Shown here: in pieces, positions 36,187 through 45,559 of the stretch
Layout: the number at the start of each line of letters is the position of its first letter
Numbering within the stretch: position 1 is the first letter of the stretch
The notes under the pieces: model-generated
Databases searched by the model: none
The model's input: only the letters and a program-made list of their open reading frames with translations
Told to the model about the DNA's origin: nothing
Source: Tenacibaculum sp. MAR_2009_124
GTDB lineage: Bacteria; Bacteroidota; Bacteroidia; Flavobacteriales; Flavobacteriaceae
Length of the DNA: 64,000 bases
Reading direction: 5' to 3'
Assembly: GCF_900105455.1 (NCBI RefSeq)
Contig: NZ_FNSF01000003.1
Span: forward strand, 186,001 to 250,000
Translations under genes and position numbers: made by a program

Positions 36187-36654
36187 CTATTTCCAGGTAT
36201 TTCCTTTAAGTCTTATTGCTGCTTTTAGTACATCCTTTTGACTTATCTGTCCAACTAATTTCCCATTTTCTACGATTGGAAACCTTCTTCGTTTAGATTC
36301 TAAAAATTTATTGGCGGCATCAAAAATATTCATATTACCATCTATCGTTTCAACCTCTCTTACCATAGCTTTTCCTACGGTGTTGTTTTTATCAATTGGT
36401 AAATTGTAATATCTACTTTCAGAAACCTGTTTCATACAATCTCCTTCCGAAATAATACCAATAAGTTCATTCTTTTCATTAACAACTGGACCTCCTGAAA
36501 TCCTATTATTAATCAATGTTTCTATTACTTCTTCTATCGGTTGTTCTTCTTTAAAAGAAACCACTTTTTTCGTCATATAATCAGACACCAAAATCAGTTC
36601 CGAATTATTCTTTTGAACTGCCGTTCTTTTCCCTTGAAAGTTAATAATCCCCAT
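36187..36654 (-). CDS. CBS domain-containing protein
   Basis: The 155-residue protein consists of two CBS motifs forming one Bateman module: VSDYMTKKVVSFKEEQPIE to LIGIISEGDCMKQ (about 23-78), and GKAMVREVETIDGNMNIFDA to LVGQISQKDVLKAA (about 94-148). Such stand-alone modules bind adenine nucleotides and sense energy state. No catalytic domain is attached. It is divergent from the M28 peptidase with about 110 bases between. Confidence 0.88.
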   Translation of the reverse strand: MGIINFQGKRTAVQKNNSELILVSDYMTKKVVSFKEEQPIEEVIETLINNRISGGPVVNEKNELIGIISEGDCMKQVSESRYYNLPIDKNNTVGKAMVREVETIDGNMNIFDAANKFLESKRRRFPIVENGKLVGQISQKDVLKAAIRLKGNTWK

Positions 36655-36763
36655 GTTAAATCGTTTTTAATTAAGCTATTAAAGATACTGATTTTTAATG
36701 AGTTATAAATAACTTAATTTTTACAGTATATTTTAATACTTTTATGTAGCAAAAATCCACTTA

Positions 36764-39064
36764 ATGAAAAAATCAAATAATCTCCCTGCAATCTTCATTA
36801 TCATTATATCCATTTTTTTAAGTTTCCATGACAGTTCTCCAGATATTGCTTATGAAAAAAAATTAAAAAAAGAGACAAATTTTTCTGTAGACAATGCTTT
36901 ATTTCATCTAAAAAACATTTCTCAAAAACCTCACTTTACTGGAAGTAATGAGCATAAGGAAGTTCAAAAATATATTATTACCGCGCTAGAAAAACTAGGT
37001 TTAAAACCAGAAATACAGCGTCAAGTTGCGTTTAATAAAAAATGGAAAGCGGGCACTACAGCAGAAAATATTGTTGCTCGGATTAAGGGTGCTTCTGGGA
37101 ATAATGCCTTATTACTTCTAACTCATTATGATTCAAACCCTCATTCTTCTCTTGGAGCCAGTGATGCGGGCTCTGGAGTGGTTACTATATTAGAAAGTCT
37201 TAGAGCATTCTTAACCAACAATGAACAACCTATTAATGATATTGTTATTGTATTTTCCGATGCAGAAGAAGTTGGGCTTTTGGGAGCACAAGCTTTCGTA
37301 GATCATCATCCGTGGGCCAAAGACGTAAAACTCGTTTTAAACCTTGAAGCTAGGGGCAGTGGAGGTCCTAGTATTATGCTAATGGAAACCAACGGTAAAA
37401 ACAAAAGACTCGTTGAAGAGTTTATAAAGTCGAAATCTACCTTTCCTGTATCAAGTTCATTGTTTTACAGCATTTATAAAATATTACCTAATGATACAGA
37501 CTTAACGGTTTTTAGAGAAGATGGAAATATCAATGGATTTAACTTCGCTTTTATTGATGATCATTTCGACTATCATACAGAACAGGATTCTTATGAACGA
37601 ATGGATAGAAATTCATTAATTCATCAAGCTGATTATATGATGACTTCTCTAAATCACTTTGCAAATTCGGATATTACAACCCTAAATAGTGAAGAAGATT
37701 TAGTTTTTGTAAATTTTCCACTACTAAAAATCATCTCATACCCTTTCAATTGGATTTTACCGATGCTCATTTTTTCTGTTGTACTCTTTTTAGTAGTATA
37801 CTTTGCGGGTGCTCGAAATCAAAAAATCACTATTGTTGGTAGCTTAACAGGCTTTGTTCCTTTTACAATTTCTTTATTTGTAACTGGAGGAGTTAGTTTT
37901 ATGCTTTGGAAAATCATTCTTTTAATTCATCCTGGTTATACCGATATACTTCATGGGTTTACGTACAATGGTTATTTATACATAGCTGCATTTTCTTCTC
38001 TAACAATTTGGATATTGTTCAAAATATATAGCTATTACAAATCAATAAAACCAACCGATCTTTTTATCGCTCCGATTGTATTTGGAATATTATTAAATCT
38101 TGTAATCTTTAAGTATCTACCTGGAGCTGCATTCCTAATTATTCCAGTTCTACTAGCCATTTTCGTTTTATACATCATTGTTTTAATGAATCTGAAGAGA
38201 ACCTCTGGTCTTATTTTGTTTGCTATTATTTCAATTCCGTCTGTTTATATTTTGATTCCACTTATTAAATTATTCCCTGTTGGATTAGGGTTAAAGATTT
38301 TATTCGTTTCATCAATTTTTATCACATTCCTATTCGGGTGGTTGATTCCAATTTTACTTAAAGAGCAGAAGAAAAGTTATTGGCAAATTATAGCGGGGCT
38401 AGCTACGATTGCTCTATTTACTATGACAACCTTTTCTAGCGGATTTAATGTTGACAATAAGAAACCAAACAGTTTAGTTTTTATAGAAAACACCGACACC
38501 AAATCTTCCTATTGGGCGACTTACAATAACACCATTGATAGTTATACAAAACAAATTTTTAACGAGAATTATACTGAAGGAAACCTTCCAGAAACATCTG
38601 GTAAAAGCAAATACAATACTCCTTTTAAGTATCACAAACTCGCTAAATACCAAAATTTACCTAATTCTAAAATCTCAGTAATTTTAGATACTATCATTGA
38701 AAATAACAGAGAGATTAATTTTACTATTATACCACAAAGGAAAATTAACAAATATGAAATTTACACTTCTAATCCTTTAGAAATTAAAGGAATTTGTTTA
38801 AACGGTGAATCTTACGATTATGAAACTCCTCTAAAAATAAAACAAGGTAGCGTTTTAACATATCAAATGGCTAATTTTGATACTGAAGTTAGTGTGCTAT
38901 TGAAACTTCCAAAAGATTCGAAGTTGGAACTAACTTTAAATGAAATATCTTATGACTTATTAACCAATCCTGCATTTAATTTAGAATCTAGAAATGAAAC
39001 AATGATGCCAATGCCATTTGTTACCAATGATGCCATTATTACTTCTAAAGAGCTTAAATTCTAA
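36764..39064 (+). CDS. M28 family zinc metallopeptidase with multispan membrane region
   Basis: The 766-residue protein starts with a membrane anchor (about 8-21). Its M28 domain has the metal ligands His121 (LLTHYDSN), Asp134 (GASDAGSG), Glu169 next to the catalytic Glu168 (FSDAEEVGLLG), Glu195 (LNLEARG) and His in FDYHTEQDS. Residues about 325-560 contain several hydrophobic helices, followed by a beta-rich C-terminal domain. The order matches the ER-type/bacterial membrane aminopeptidases of this family. It should trim peptides outside the cytoplasm. A strong terminator follows. Confidence 0.9.
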   Translation: MKKSNNLPAIFIIIISIFLSFHDSSPDIAYEKKLKKETNFSVDNALFHLKNISQKPHFTGSNEHKEVQKYIITALEKLGLKPEIQRQVAFNKKWKAGTTAENIVARIKGASGNNALLLLTHYDSNPHSSLGASDAGSGVVTILESLRAFLTNNEQPINDIVIVFSDAEEVGLLGAQAFVDHHPWAKDVKLVLNLEARGSGGPSIMLMETNGKNKRLVEEFIKSKSTFPVSSSLFYSIYKILPNDTDLTVFREDGNINGFNFAFIDDHFDYHTEQDSYERMDRNSLIHQADYMMTSLNHFANSDITTLNSEEDLVFVNFPLLKIISYPFNWILPMLIFSVVLFLVVYFAGARNQKITIVGSLTGFVPFTISLFVTGGVSFMLWKIILLIHPGYTDILHGFTYNGYLYIAAFSSLTIWILFKIYSYYKSIKPTDLFIAPIVFGILLNLVIFKYLPGAAFLIIPVLLAIFVLYIIVLMNLKRTSGLILFAIISIPSVYILIPLIKLFPVGLGLKILFVSSIFITFLFGWLIPILLKEQKKSYWQIIAGLATIALFTMTTFSSGFNVDNKKPNSLVFIENTDTKSSYWATYNNTIDSYTKQIFNENYTEGNLPETSGKSKYNTPFKYHKLAKYQNLPNSKISVILDTIIENNREINFTIIPQRKINKYEIYTSNPLEIKGICLNGESYDYETPLKIKQGSVLTYQMANFDTEVSVLLKLPKDSKLELTLNEISYDLLTNPAFNLESRNETMMPMPFVTNDAIITSKELKF

Positions 39065-39076
39065 TAATGAAGAATA

Positions 39077-39113
39077 CAACGATTATCAGAAATACGATAA
39101 TCGTTGCTTTTTT
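39077..39113. terminator. bidirectional terminator after the M28 peptidase
   Basis: CAACGATTATC and GATAATCGTTG are perfect 11-bp arms over an 8-base loop, followed by seven T residues. It lies between convergent genes. Confidence 0.85.
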
Positions 39114-39133
39114 TGAAAGATCTTATTTCTTAT

Positions 39134-42100
39134 TTAATTTGAACCATTGTTATACTGAATAATATCTTCATCATTATCGTTATTCGTATTTGTTTGTCCT
39201 CCTGAATCTGATTTTACTGTTACTTTTAGAGGTCGCTGTCCTCTAGAGTTTCCAGGAGAAATAAATACAGCTTTTATTCCAATTTTAGAAAGTGTATTCC
39301 CAGGAAATATACCTCCATTTCCGATAAACCTGAATTTATGCAGTCCTCCTTCTAAAATATAACTCCAATCTGAATTGTCAACTGCCATTCCGTTTAAAGT
39401 AGTTAAACCACTTTCAAAAGTGAAGTTAAAATTAGAACTATCTGATATTCTCACTTCAACAGGGTTAATTCCATTAGCATCTTGAAAATTTGATTCAGCA
39501 ACAGCTACCACAAAATCAATATCCTCACTATTTCCATTAACTACGGTTTTTCTTGTAAACAATGTAGGTGAATAGTCTGGTGGAAGAAACTTCCTTACCA
39601 TAATACGTACAGTTGCTCGATCACAGGCCTGAGATGTCCCATTGTCACATGTTTCGTATACAAATGAATCTTGTCCCCAAAAACCAGTATTTGGCTTATA
39701 TACAAACGTACCATTCGCATTTAATGTTAGTGTTCCATTACCTACATTCGATACTGGCGTTTCATTAATCACTTGAGTATTCCCCTCTGGATCAAAATCA
39801 TTGTCCAATACATTTCCATTAACCGCATTTGCAACCACATCCGACATCGTATAATATGCATCATCATTGGCAATCGTAGTATTTCCAGTATTTGGTAATA
39901 TTTGTATTTCTACTGTGGCTGTATCGCATAAAGGTGTTGGAGATGCAGTATCACAAATCTGATAGATAAAACTATCTTCTCCAATAAAACCAGTATTCGG
40001 AGTATATGTATAACTTCCGTCAGTATTTAATGACAATGTTCCATTGCTTACATTTGTGATAGGCGTTGTATTTATGGTAATAATATCACCATCCGGATCG
40101 TAATCATTAGTAATTACGTTTCCAGTTAAATTAACATTTACTAAAGTCACACCGGTATCAGTATTCGCAATTGGTGCTTCATTTTGTGAGCTTACATCTG
40201 GTAATACTTCAATAAAAACAATGGCCGTGCTACATTCTTGAATTACATTATCATCGCATACCTCATAAGTAAAACTATCCTGACCTGAAAATCCTGGGTT
40301 TGGTTGATACGTAAATGCTCCATTTGAACTTAGATTAACCGTTCCATTTGTAGGGTTACCAACTGGTATTGCATTGACTGTTTGAATATCTCCTTGAATA
40401 TCAAAATCATTCGTTAAAACATTGCTCTGAACTGCTTGACCTTTGTTCGTATTAATAAAATCATTAATAGCATTTGTACTATTGAAACACACTGAAACAC
40501 AAAAATCCTTATCTGTTACTTTAGGAACGTCACCAGTAGTATACGAAGCCGCAACAACCTTCCCCGAATTATCTATAGTACTTGCTATTACAGTAAGTGG
40601 TTCTGTGGCATTGGCTGGATTATAATAGGTGTTTCCAATCCCATCCACTACAGGATCGTCATAAGCTTCGTTGGCATCACTACAGCCATCTGCATCGCTA
40701 TCCGCATTTAAATAATCAGAGGTTCCCGAAGTAGTTTCTCTTGGGATTGTTCCAATATTATCTCCATTTGTTGTTTCAATGTTATCTGATAAACCATCTC
40801 CATCGGTGTCAGCTCCTGAGCTAGGATTATCCATATTATCCACCCTCCCGTCATTATTAGTATCTAAACTATCTGTTCCGGCTTCAGTAATATCGTAAAT
40901 ACCATCATTATCGCTATCTACATCTATTCGATTTGGAATTCCATCATTATCGAAATCACATTCTAACAAAAGATCATGAAAAATAGTTCTGTTAGTACTC
41001 GTTGAAGTATCAGCGGTTTCATTTACACCAAATACAAAATTACCTGAACTAAACGTTGAATGGTATAAGCCTACCCAATAATCAGGGTCAGATGAAGAAA
41101 CCATATTATTAGGAGTTACCGTTCGATACGTTGTATAACTTAAACTTGGGTTGAAATCTTGCGTAGTTGGTTTTAATTGAGATCCTGGACCAACTTGGAC
41201 AGTTTGAGAAGATTCATACCCGTGAACATCCACAAAACCTCCATTAGTAGAACCATCAATATCTCTTAAAACCGAAACGACATTGGCTAAAGTAGCGGGA
41301 GTTGTTGTTCCTGATTCAACCACTGTTAATTTGTATTCCACAAATGGATGTTCTTTATAATCGGACTCGGCAATTCTTAAACCTCCTACAGATGTTCTTT
41401 CTAATCTACCTGTTGGAATGTTTTCGTTTATTATTTCCACTAAAACGTCATAATTTACTCCATTACTTGAAAGTGCATTAACCTTTCTCAAAACATCTCC
41501 AGTATGGAGGTCAGAAGCATTTCCAGATTCAACAACTAATGCTTCTGAAATCACTCTTGTGGGCAATGTTGAACATTCTGTTACATCAGTTATTCCATCG
41601 TTGTCATCATCTAAATCACATAAATTCCCAATCCCATCACCATCAGAATCCACAAAAGCTGGGTTTCCAGGTGCACACGAATCACAAATGACAGAAACTT
41701 GACCGTCATCATAAGAGGTCCCTCCTGTAAAATTTAAACTATTAGGGACACCATATGTTGAACTTGAACTGTCTGTATTTACATTACCTGATAAGCTACC
41801 GTCTCCATTTAAATCATCATAATTATATGAGTTCCCATTACTTTCTAAAGCATCAGGGCAGCCATCTGCATCACTATCTACGTCTAAATGATTTGCAATA
41901 CCATCATTATCTGTATCACAAAAATCAGTACTATATGCGAAACTATCTAAACCATGAGGATCATAAGATATTGATCGTATGAAACCACTGGTTACATCAT
42001 GTCTAATAACTACCTGACGCACTTGACCTAGCGTGACAAAACCAATAGCTGTTTCAATATTATGCCCAACCATAACGGTTCCTTTTGAATTACCATCGGC

Positions 42101-44107
42101 GTCAAATATATTAATCATACCTGTACCATCATCTCCAACAACTCCTCCCTCTAAATAGGCTATTAATTTCCCATCAGCGTATACTTGGTATTTTAAAACA
42201 GGATTATTATCGGTAAACGTATCAAAAGCGTCAATAATATCTAAACTAAATGCTGTAACTGGTGTTGTAAAATCGATTTCTATACTGTAATAATCACCAA
42301 CTACAGGCCCCATTTCTGGTTCAATATATGCACCATCACCAGAACCTCCTGAAATAAAATTATCTGCGGTTGTATCCCGAAATTCTGCTCTCCCATTTAC
42401 TGGATGATTTGATACGTATTTCATAGTACCATTAGCGAAAGTTACTGAACTTAGAATAGCTGTACCATCACCAGAATGACTTGCTGTAAAATCATTGTTA
42501 CCATTAAGTACTATTAAATTCTTTCCTTGATTATAAGCTCCTCGCTCAAAACCAGATTTTTTATAACCCGATCCATCAGTATTACCACCAATAGTATATA
42601 CATCAAAGCCTCTTAAAGCCCAAGTTATATTGCCCGAACTAGGTGCCGTTGCACCAGAAATAGCAGGACATAACTCATCAACATCTAAGATTCCATCGTT
42701 ATCATCATCCAAATCACAGTCATCTGCAATGCCATCACCATCAGAATCTGTTCCCAAAGAACATGGGTCTGAAACAGTCACTGTTCTAGTACATGTCCTT
42801 GAACTACTATTAATGCACCCTGATGGAGAGCTTGTATTTGCTCTAGTAAATGAAACTGTATAAGTTCCTGCGTTTGTAAAATGAATATTTTCTGTACTTG
42901 TTCCATTTCCATTCGCTACACTTACTCCCGAACTAGGCGATATGCTCCAGGTTGTGCTATTTGAAGGTGTTCCTCCACTCACTGAGTATTGAGTCGCTTG
43001 ACCTGGATCTACTGTTGACGCTCCAGACACATTACAAGCACTCACAGCAGTACAGTTTTGCGGTCTTGTATATGGAATACTCATACTATTTCTATCGATT
43101 AATATATCATGCTCATACGTTCCTCCTGATTGGTGCCTTAACCTTACTAAGGTAGAAGTACTGTTAGCTGTAAAAGAACGTGTATATGTTGTAAATGAAT
43201 GATTCCATGGTGTTGATGGCAGGTTAATATTTTCATTATGAACGTTTCCAATACTTAAATTCAGAGTAAGAGAATGTGGAGATTGATAACCATTTGTCAT
43301 ATGATTATGCGCTCTAAAACTAATTGTGTAACGATTTCCAACAATCGTAGAAATTCTTTGTTCTACATATCCGTTATTAACATATCCGTTATTTAAATTG
43401 ATTGCTGAATGATCTGACCAATTTACATATTGAGCTCCATTGTGATAACTCCATCCATTTGAATTTAATAGATTTTGAAGAGTATGGTCGTACGAACGTA
43501 CTTTCAAAGTATGCGAAATATTTCCAACCTCTAAATTCCAATCACCATCCTTTCCTGTTAAATCATCAGAAGCCGCTACTTTAATTCTTAACTCTCTTAT
43601 TAATATGTTAACAGCCTGTTTTCCTTTCTCCCCTTTTCCAAACTCACAACCATATATATTTAACTGATCAATAGTATTTAATTCTATATTGTTTCGAATC
43701 CATATTACAATCTCATTCGCTTTCAGCCATCTGTCACGTATATACAATTGCCCTGGTTTTCCATGCGAAAACAAATGAAAAATAGCATTTGATTTCCCTA
43801 TTGTTCTTTTTAACAATTCTGGCTGTTTTACGTCTTTATCAAAATAAGCGCGCCCATCAACATTGCTTGCATGTGTTTTTTGAGACGAAATAACAATAAT
43901 TAATACAAAAATAAAACTTCTCGCCTTTAAAGAAACTTTTTCCCTATAATTAAGCACAAATGAGTTGTTGAGGTCTTTAACGTCTAAAAACATTGATGTC
44001 TTTAGCTTTAGTCGATTCAAATAATCTTCAATTTCCTCTTTAAAAAAGTATTGCTCTATCGTTTCTTTAAGAGCACGTTTAATCCGGTATAAAAAATCCC
44101 CCTCCAT
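39134..44107 (-). CDS. DUF4347 protein with TSP3 and cadherin-like repeats (large surface/secreted protein)
   Basis: This protein has 1657 residues from the first ATG. A hydrophobic signal-like segment lies at about 61-80 (SFIFVLIIVISSQKTHA), so the true start may be the later Met39 (43993). Next is a DUF4347 domain (about 83-205) with FHLFSHGKPGQL (His115) and NIYGCEFGKG (Cys154). Then follow a carbohydrate-binding-like beta domain, a PKD-like domain, several calcium-binding TSP3 stretches (DSDGDGIADDCDLDDDNDG) and three tandem cadherin-like/Big repeats with the pattern TNDFD, NGTVNLSSNGAFTYQPNPGF. No type IX sorting domain is evident at the C terminus. It is likely an adhesin, perhaps with a protease-like head. 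Confidence 0.8.
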   Translation of the reverse strand: MEGDFLYRIKRALKETIEQYFFKEEIEDYLNRLKLKTSMFLDVKDLNNSFVLNYREKVSLKARSFIFVLIIVISSQKTHASNVDGRAYFDKDVKQPELLKRTIGKSNAIFHLFSHGKPGQLYIRDRWLKANEIVIWIRNNIELNTIDQLNIYGCEFGKGEKGKQAVNILIRELRIKVAASDDLTGKDGDWNLEVGNISHTLKVRSYDHTLQNLLNSNGWSYHNGAQYVNWSDHSAINLNNGYVNNGYVEQRISTIVGNRYTISFRAHNHMTNGYQSPHSLTLNLSIGNVHNENINLPSTPWNHSFTTYTRSFTANSTSTLVRLRHQSGGTYEHDILIDRNSMSIPYTRPQNCTAVSACNVSGASTVDPGQATQYSVSGGTPSNSTTWSISPSSGVSVANGNGTSTENIHFTNAGTYTVSFTRANTSSPSGCINSSSRTCTRTVTVSDPCSLGTDSDGDGIADDCDLDDDNDGILDVDELCPAISGATAPSSGNITWALRGFDVYTIGGNTDGSGYKKSGFERGAYNQGKNLIVLNGNNDFTASHSGDGTAILSSVTFANGTMKYVSNHPVNGRAEFRDTTADNFISGGSGDGAYIEPEMGPVVGDYYSIEIDFTTPVTAFSLDIIDAFDTFTDNNPVLKYQVYADGKLIAYLEGGVVGDDGTGMINIFDADGNSKGTVMVGHNIETAIGFVTLGQVRQVVIRHDVTSGFIRSISYDPHGLDSFAYSTDFCDTDNDGIANHLDVDSDADGCPDALESNGNSYNYDDLNGDGSLSGNVNTDSSSSTYGVPNSLNFTGGTSYDDGQVSVICDSCAPGNPAFVDSDGDGIGNLCDLDDDNDGITDVTECSTLPTRVISEALVVESGNASDLHTGDVLRKVNALSSNGVNYDVLVEIINENIPTGRLERTSVGGLRIAESDYKEHPFVEYKLTVVESGTTTPATLANVVSVLRDIDGSTNGGFVDVHGYESSQTVQVGPGSQLKPTTQDFNPSLSYTTYRTVTPNNMVSSSDPDYWVGLYHSTFSSGNFVFGVNETADTSTSTNRTIFHDLLLECDFDNDGIPNRIDVDSDNDGIYDITEAGTDSLDTNNDGRVDNMDNPSSGADTDGDGLSDNIETTNGDNIGTIPRETTSGTSDYLNADSDADGCSDANEAYDDPVVDGIGNTYYNPANATEPLTVIASTIDNSGKVVAASYTTGDVPKVTDKDFCVSVCFNSTNAINDFINTNKGQAVQSNVLTNDFDIQGDIQTVNAIPVGNPTNGTVNLSSNGAFTYQPNPGFSGQDSFTYEVCDDNVIQECSTAIVFIEVLPDVSSQNEAPIANTDTGVTLVNVNLTGNVITNDYDPDGDIITINTTPITNVSNGTLSLNTDGSYTYTPNTGFIGEDSFIYQICDTASPTPLCDTATVEIQILPNTGNTTIANDDAYYTMSDVVANAVNGNVLDNDFDPEGNTQVINETPVSNVGNGTLTLNANGTFVYKPNTGFWGQDSFVYETCDNGTSQACDRATVRIMVRKFLPPDYSPTLFTRKTVVNGNSEDIDFVVAVAESNFQDANGINPVEVRISDSSNFNFTFESGLTTLNGMAVDNSDWSYILEGGLHKFRFIGNGGIFPGNTLSKIGIKAVFISPGNSRGQRPLKVTVKSDSGGQTNTNNDNDEDIIQYNNGSN

Positions 44108-44365
44108 TTTTTATCATAGTTTTAGCTTCAACAATGTTTTTGCATAGTTTAGACTGATTCACTTTTTAGTTAATCAATGCTACCTATATGATAGAAATAA
44201 ACTTTTCTTACGTTTATTTCAACCTCTGGGGGTATACCTAATAAGTCGGAGCAAATGTACATTAAAAAAACAATCAGACAAAAAACATTAAGTTTAAAAT
44301 ACTGTTTCACAATATTTTAAATTTATCGCAATAATTCTTATTCTTTACCTTACCCTCCTGAACAA
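44108..44365. other. upstream region of the DUF4347 gene
   Basis: I see no gene here. It is AT-rich and holds the presumed promoter of the minus-strand DUF4347 gene, though no exact TAnnTTTG was found. The repeat-rich zone begins directly after it. Confidence 0.4.
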
Positions 44366-44401
44366 AAAAACTACCTTACTCTTTACTGTAAGGTAGTTTT
44401 T
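44366..44401. terminator. first copy of the island's AGGTAG-type terminator
   Basis: AAAAACTACCTTAC and GTAAGGTAGTTTTT form a 14-bp perfect stem over an 8-base loop. Variants of the same hairpin recur near 44541, 44806, 44961, 45223, 45379, 53446 and 53690, mostly just after XRE-type 3' ends. Confidence 0.7.
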
Positions 44402-44426
44402 ATTTATTGTTATTGCTTACTCATAC

Positions 44427-44451
44427 CCGCCACGAGAAAGGATTCTCGCGG
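44427..44451 (+). repeat. island palindromic repeat R1 (GAGAA/TTCTC form)
   Basis: The conserved outer parts CCGCCAC and GCGG enclose a stem in which CGAGAA pairs with TTCTCG. In most other copies the same position holds CTAGTT and AACTAG, so the stem changes while pairing is kept. The trailing sequence also differs from the common module. Confidence 0.65.
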
Positions 44452-44490
44452 TAGCCTTAATCTTTATCGCTCATTCGTGAGGGAACGAGG

Positions 44491-44532
44491 GCGCTAATAC
44501 GTGAATTTAACGCTAAAAAAGCTTACTCCTAA
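44491..44532 (+). pseudogene. 13-codon 3' remnant of an XRE regulator gene
   Basis: The frame reads ALIREFNAKKAYS and stops, matching the end of the intact XRE protein at 52526 (ALIRDFNAKKAYS). Upstream homology ends abruptly at a GC-rich junction. A copy of the AGGTAG terminator follows. Confidence 0.75.
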
Positions 44533-44604
44533 AAAACAAAAAACCACCTCACAAAAAAATGTAAGGTAGCTTTTATATTTATTGTTTGTTTGCTTACTCG
44601 TAAA

Positions 44605-44662
44605 CGCCACTAGTTACAAACTAGCGGTAACCCTTATTTTGACATACTAGCGCCATCAGGGG
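44605..44662 (+). repeat. island palindromic repeat R2 plus trailing module
   Basis: The hairpin (44605-44626) pairs CTAGTT with AACTAG inside CGCC and GCGG. It is followed by the module CCCTTATTTTGACATACTAG and then CGCCATCAGGGG. The module ends directly at the truncated XRE fragment. Confidence 0.7.
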
Positions 44663-44668
44663 GAAGGG

Positions 44669-44800
44669 CAACTTTCTTCTTATAATAAAGAAATCATAAA
44701 ACGTATTAATGATATTGAGAACTTACCAGAAGAAGACAAAAACCACCTTTTTTATCTTATTGACAATCTTGTCAAAGCCGCTAAGCTTAAAACCCTATAA
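44669..44800 (+). pseudogene. 43-codon 3' fragment of an XRE-type regulator gene, copy 1
   Basis: The frame reads QLSSYNKEIIKRINDIENLP, EEDKNHLFYLIDNLVKAAKL and KTL, then stops. It resembles the helical tail of XRE regulators of this locus (compare LKRIEEVSKLNQEEQDKIFM). No start codon exists between the upstream in-frame stop and the fragment. It differs from copy 2 (53547-53678) at four base positions within this segment, all synonymous. Confidence 0.7.
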
Positions 44801-44868
44801 CATAAAAAAACTACCTCACAATTTAATGCAAGGTAGCTTTTATATTTATTGTTATTGCTTACTCTTAA

Positions 44869-44927
44869 CCGCCACTAGTTACAAACTAGCGGTAACCCTT
44901 ACTTTGACATACTCGCGCCAGCAGGGG
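44869..44927 (+). repeat. island palindromic repeat R3 plus trailing module
   Basis: This is the common hairpin form (CTAGTT/AACTAG) followed by the module ending CTCGCGCCAGCAGGGG. It lies after an AGGTAG terminator. Confidence 0.7.
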
Positions 44928-45050
44928 GAATAAACTTAAAAGAAAACAATATAAAAACAAAAAAGGTAGCAATATAAAATCACTACCTTTGATTTATTAA
45001 TTCTGTAACGCTATTTCAGGACGTCACATTGTTTATTTGCTTACTCTTAA

Positions 45051-45181
45051 CCGCCACTAGTTGCAAACTAGCGGTAACCCCTACTTTGACATACTAGCGC
45101 CATCAGGGGGTAACCCTTACTTTGACATACTCGCGCCATCAGGGGGTAACCCTTACTTTGACATACTCGCGCCAGCAGGGG
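45051..45181 (+). repeat. island palindromic repeat R4 with three tandem 36-bp modules
   Basis: The hairpin is followed by three tandem copies of the trailing module, starting at 45074, 45110 and 45146. Each is 36 bp and contains CTTTGACATACT, G or A, then CGCGCC or GCGCC and CAGGGG. There are no spacers between units, unlike a CRISPR array. Confidence 0.75.
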
Positions 45182-45183
45182 AT

Positions 45184-45210
45184 GCCAAAACTAAAAAAGC
45201 TTACTCCTAA
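45184..45210 (+). pseudogene. 8-codon XRE 3' remnant
   Basis: The frame AKTKKAYS followed by TAA matches the XRE protein end (AKKAYS). It directly abuts the last 36-bp module and is followed by an AGGTAG terminator variant. A still shorter remnant (TAC TCC TAA, YS-stop) lies at 45364-45372. Confidence 0.5.
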
Positions 45211-45325
45211 AAAAACAAAAAACTATCTCACATTAAAATGCAAGGTAGCTTCTTTTTAAACTTTTCATGTTGCCATTATAAATGGCTATTAATATGCTAG
45301 TTTCTTTTTAAACCTCCTTTTAAAT

Positions 45326-45359
45326 CTTGCCATTACGCTATAGCTAAATGTCAAGGTGC
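45326..45359. repeat. second repeat family, copy 1
   Basis: A 34-base element begins CTTGCCATTACGCT and ends GCTAAATGTCAAGGTGC. Its ends are roughly inverted (CTTG.CATT against AATGTCAAG). It differs at two positions from the copy at 53862-53895. About 50 bases of weaker similarity precede it. Confidence 0.6.
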
Positions 45360-45446
45360 GGAGTACTCCTAAGAAACAAAAAACTACCTCACAACTTAAT
45401 GCAAGGTAGCTCTATTTTTATCTAATTCTTATTGCTTACTCATAAA

Positions 45447-45546
45447 CGCCACGAGAAAGATTCTCGCGGTAGCCTCACTCTTTATCGCTTATTCTTGCGG
45501 GAGCGGGGGGGTAACCCTTACTTTGACATACTAGCGCCATCAGGGG
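45447..45546 (+). repeat. island palindromic repeats R5 and R6
   Basis: The hairpin at 45447-45469 is of the GAGAA/TTCTC form. A 36-bp trailing module of the common type follows at 45511-45546, then a duplicated CCATCAGGGG that abuts the ankyrin gene. Confidence 0.65.
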
Positions 45547-45559
45547 CCATCAGGGGCTT

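Noticed and set aside
41755..41982. Plus-strand frames inside the DUF4347 and RHS genes
   Set aside because: They are antisense shadows of repetitive Asp/Gly/Asn-rich coding sequence with His/Leu-rich nonsense translations.
44709..44933. 74-codon plus-strand frame in the repeat zone
   Set aside because: It runs in a different frame across an XRE fragment, a terminator hairpin and a palindromic repeat, so it is a by-product of these elements.
45074..45181. Three direct repeats of 36 bp, the length of many CRISPR repeats
   Set aside because: The units are contiguous with no unique spacers, and no cas genes are near. They are tandem copies of the island's trailing module.
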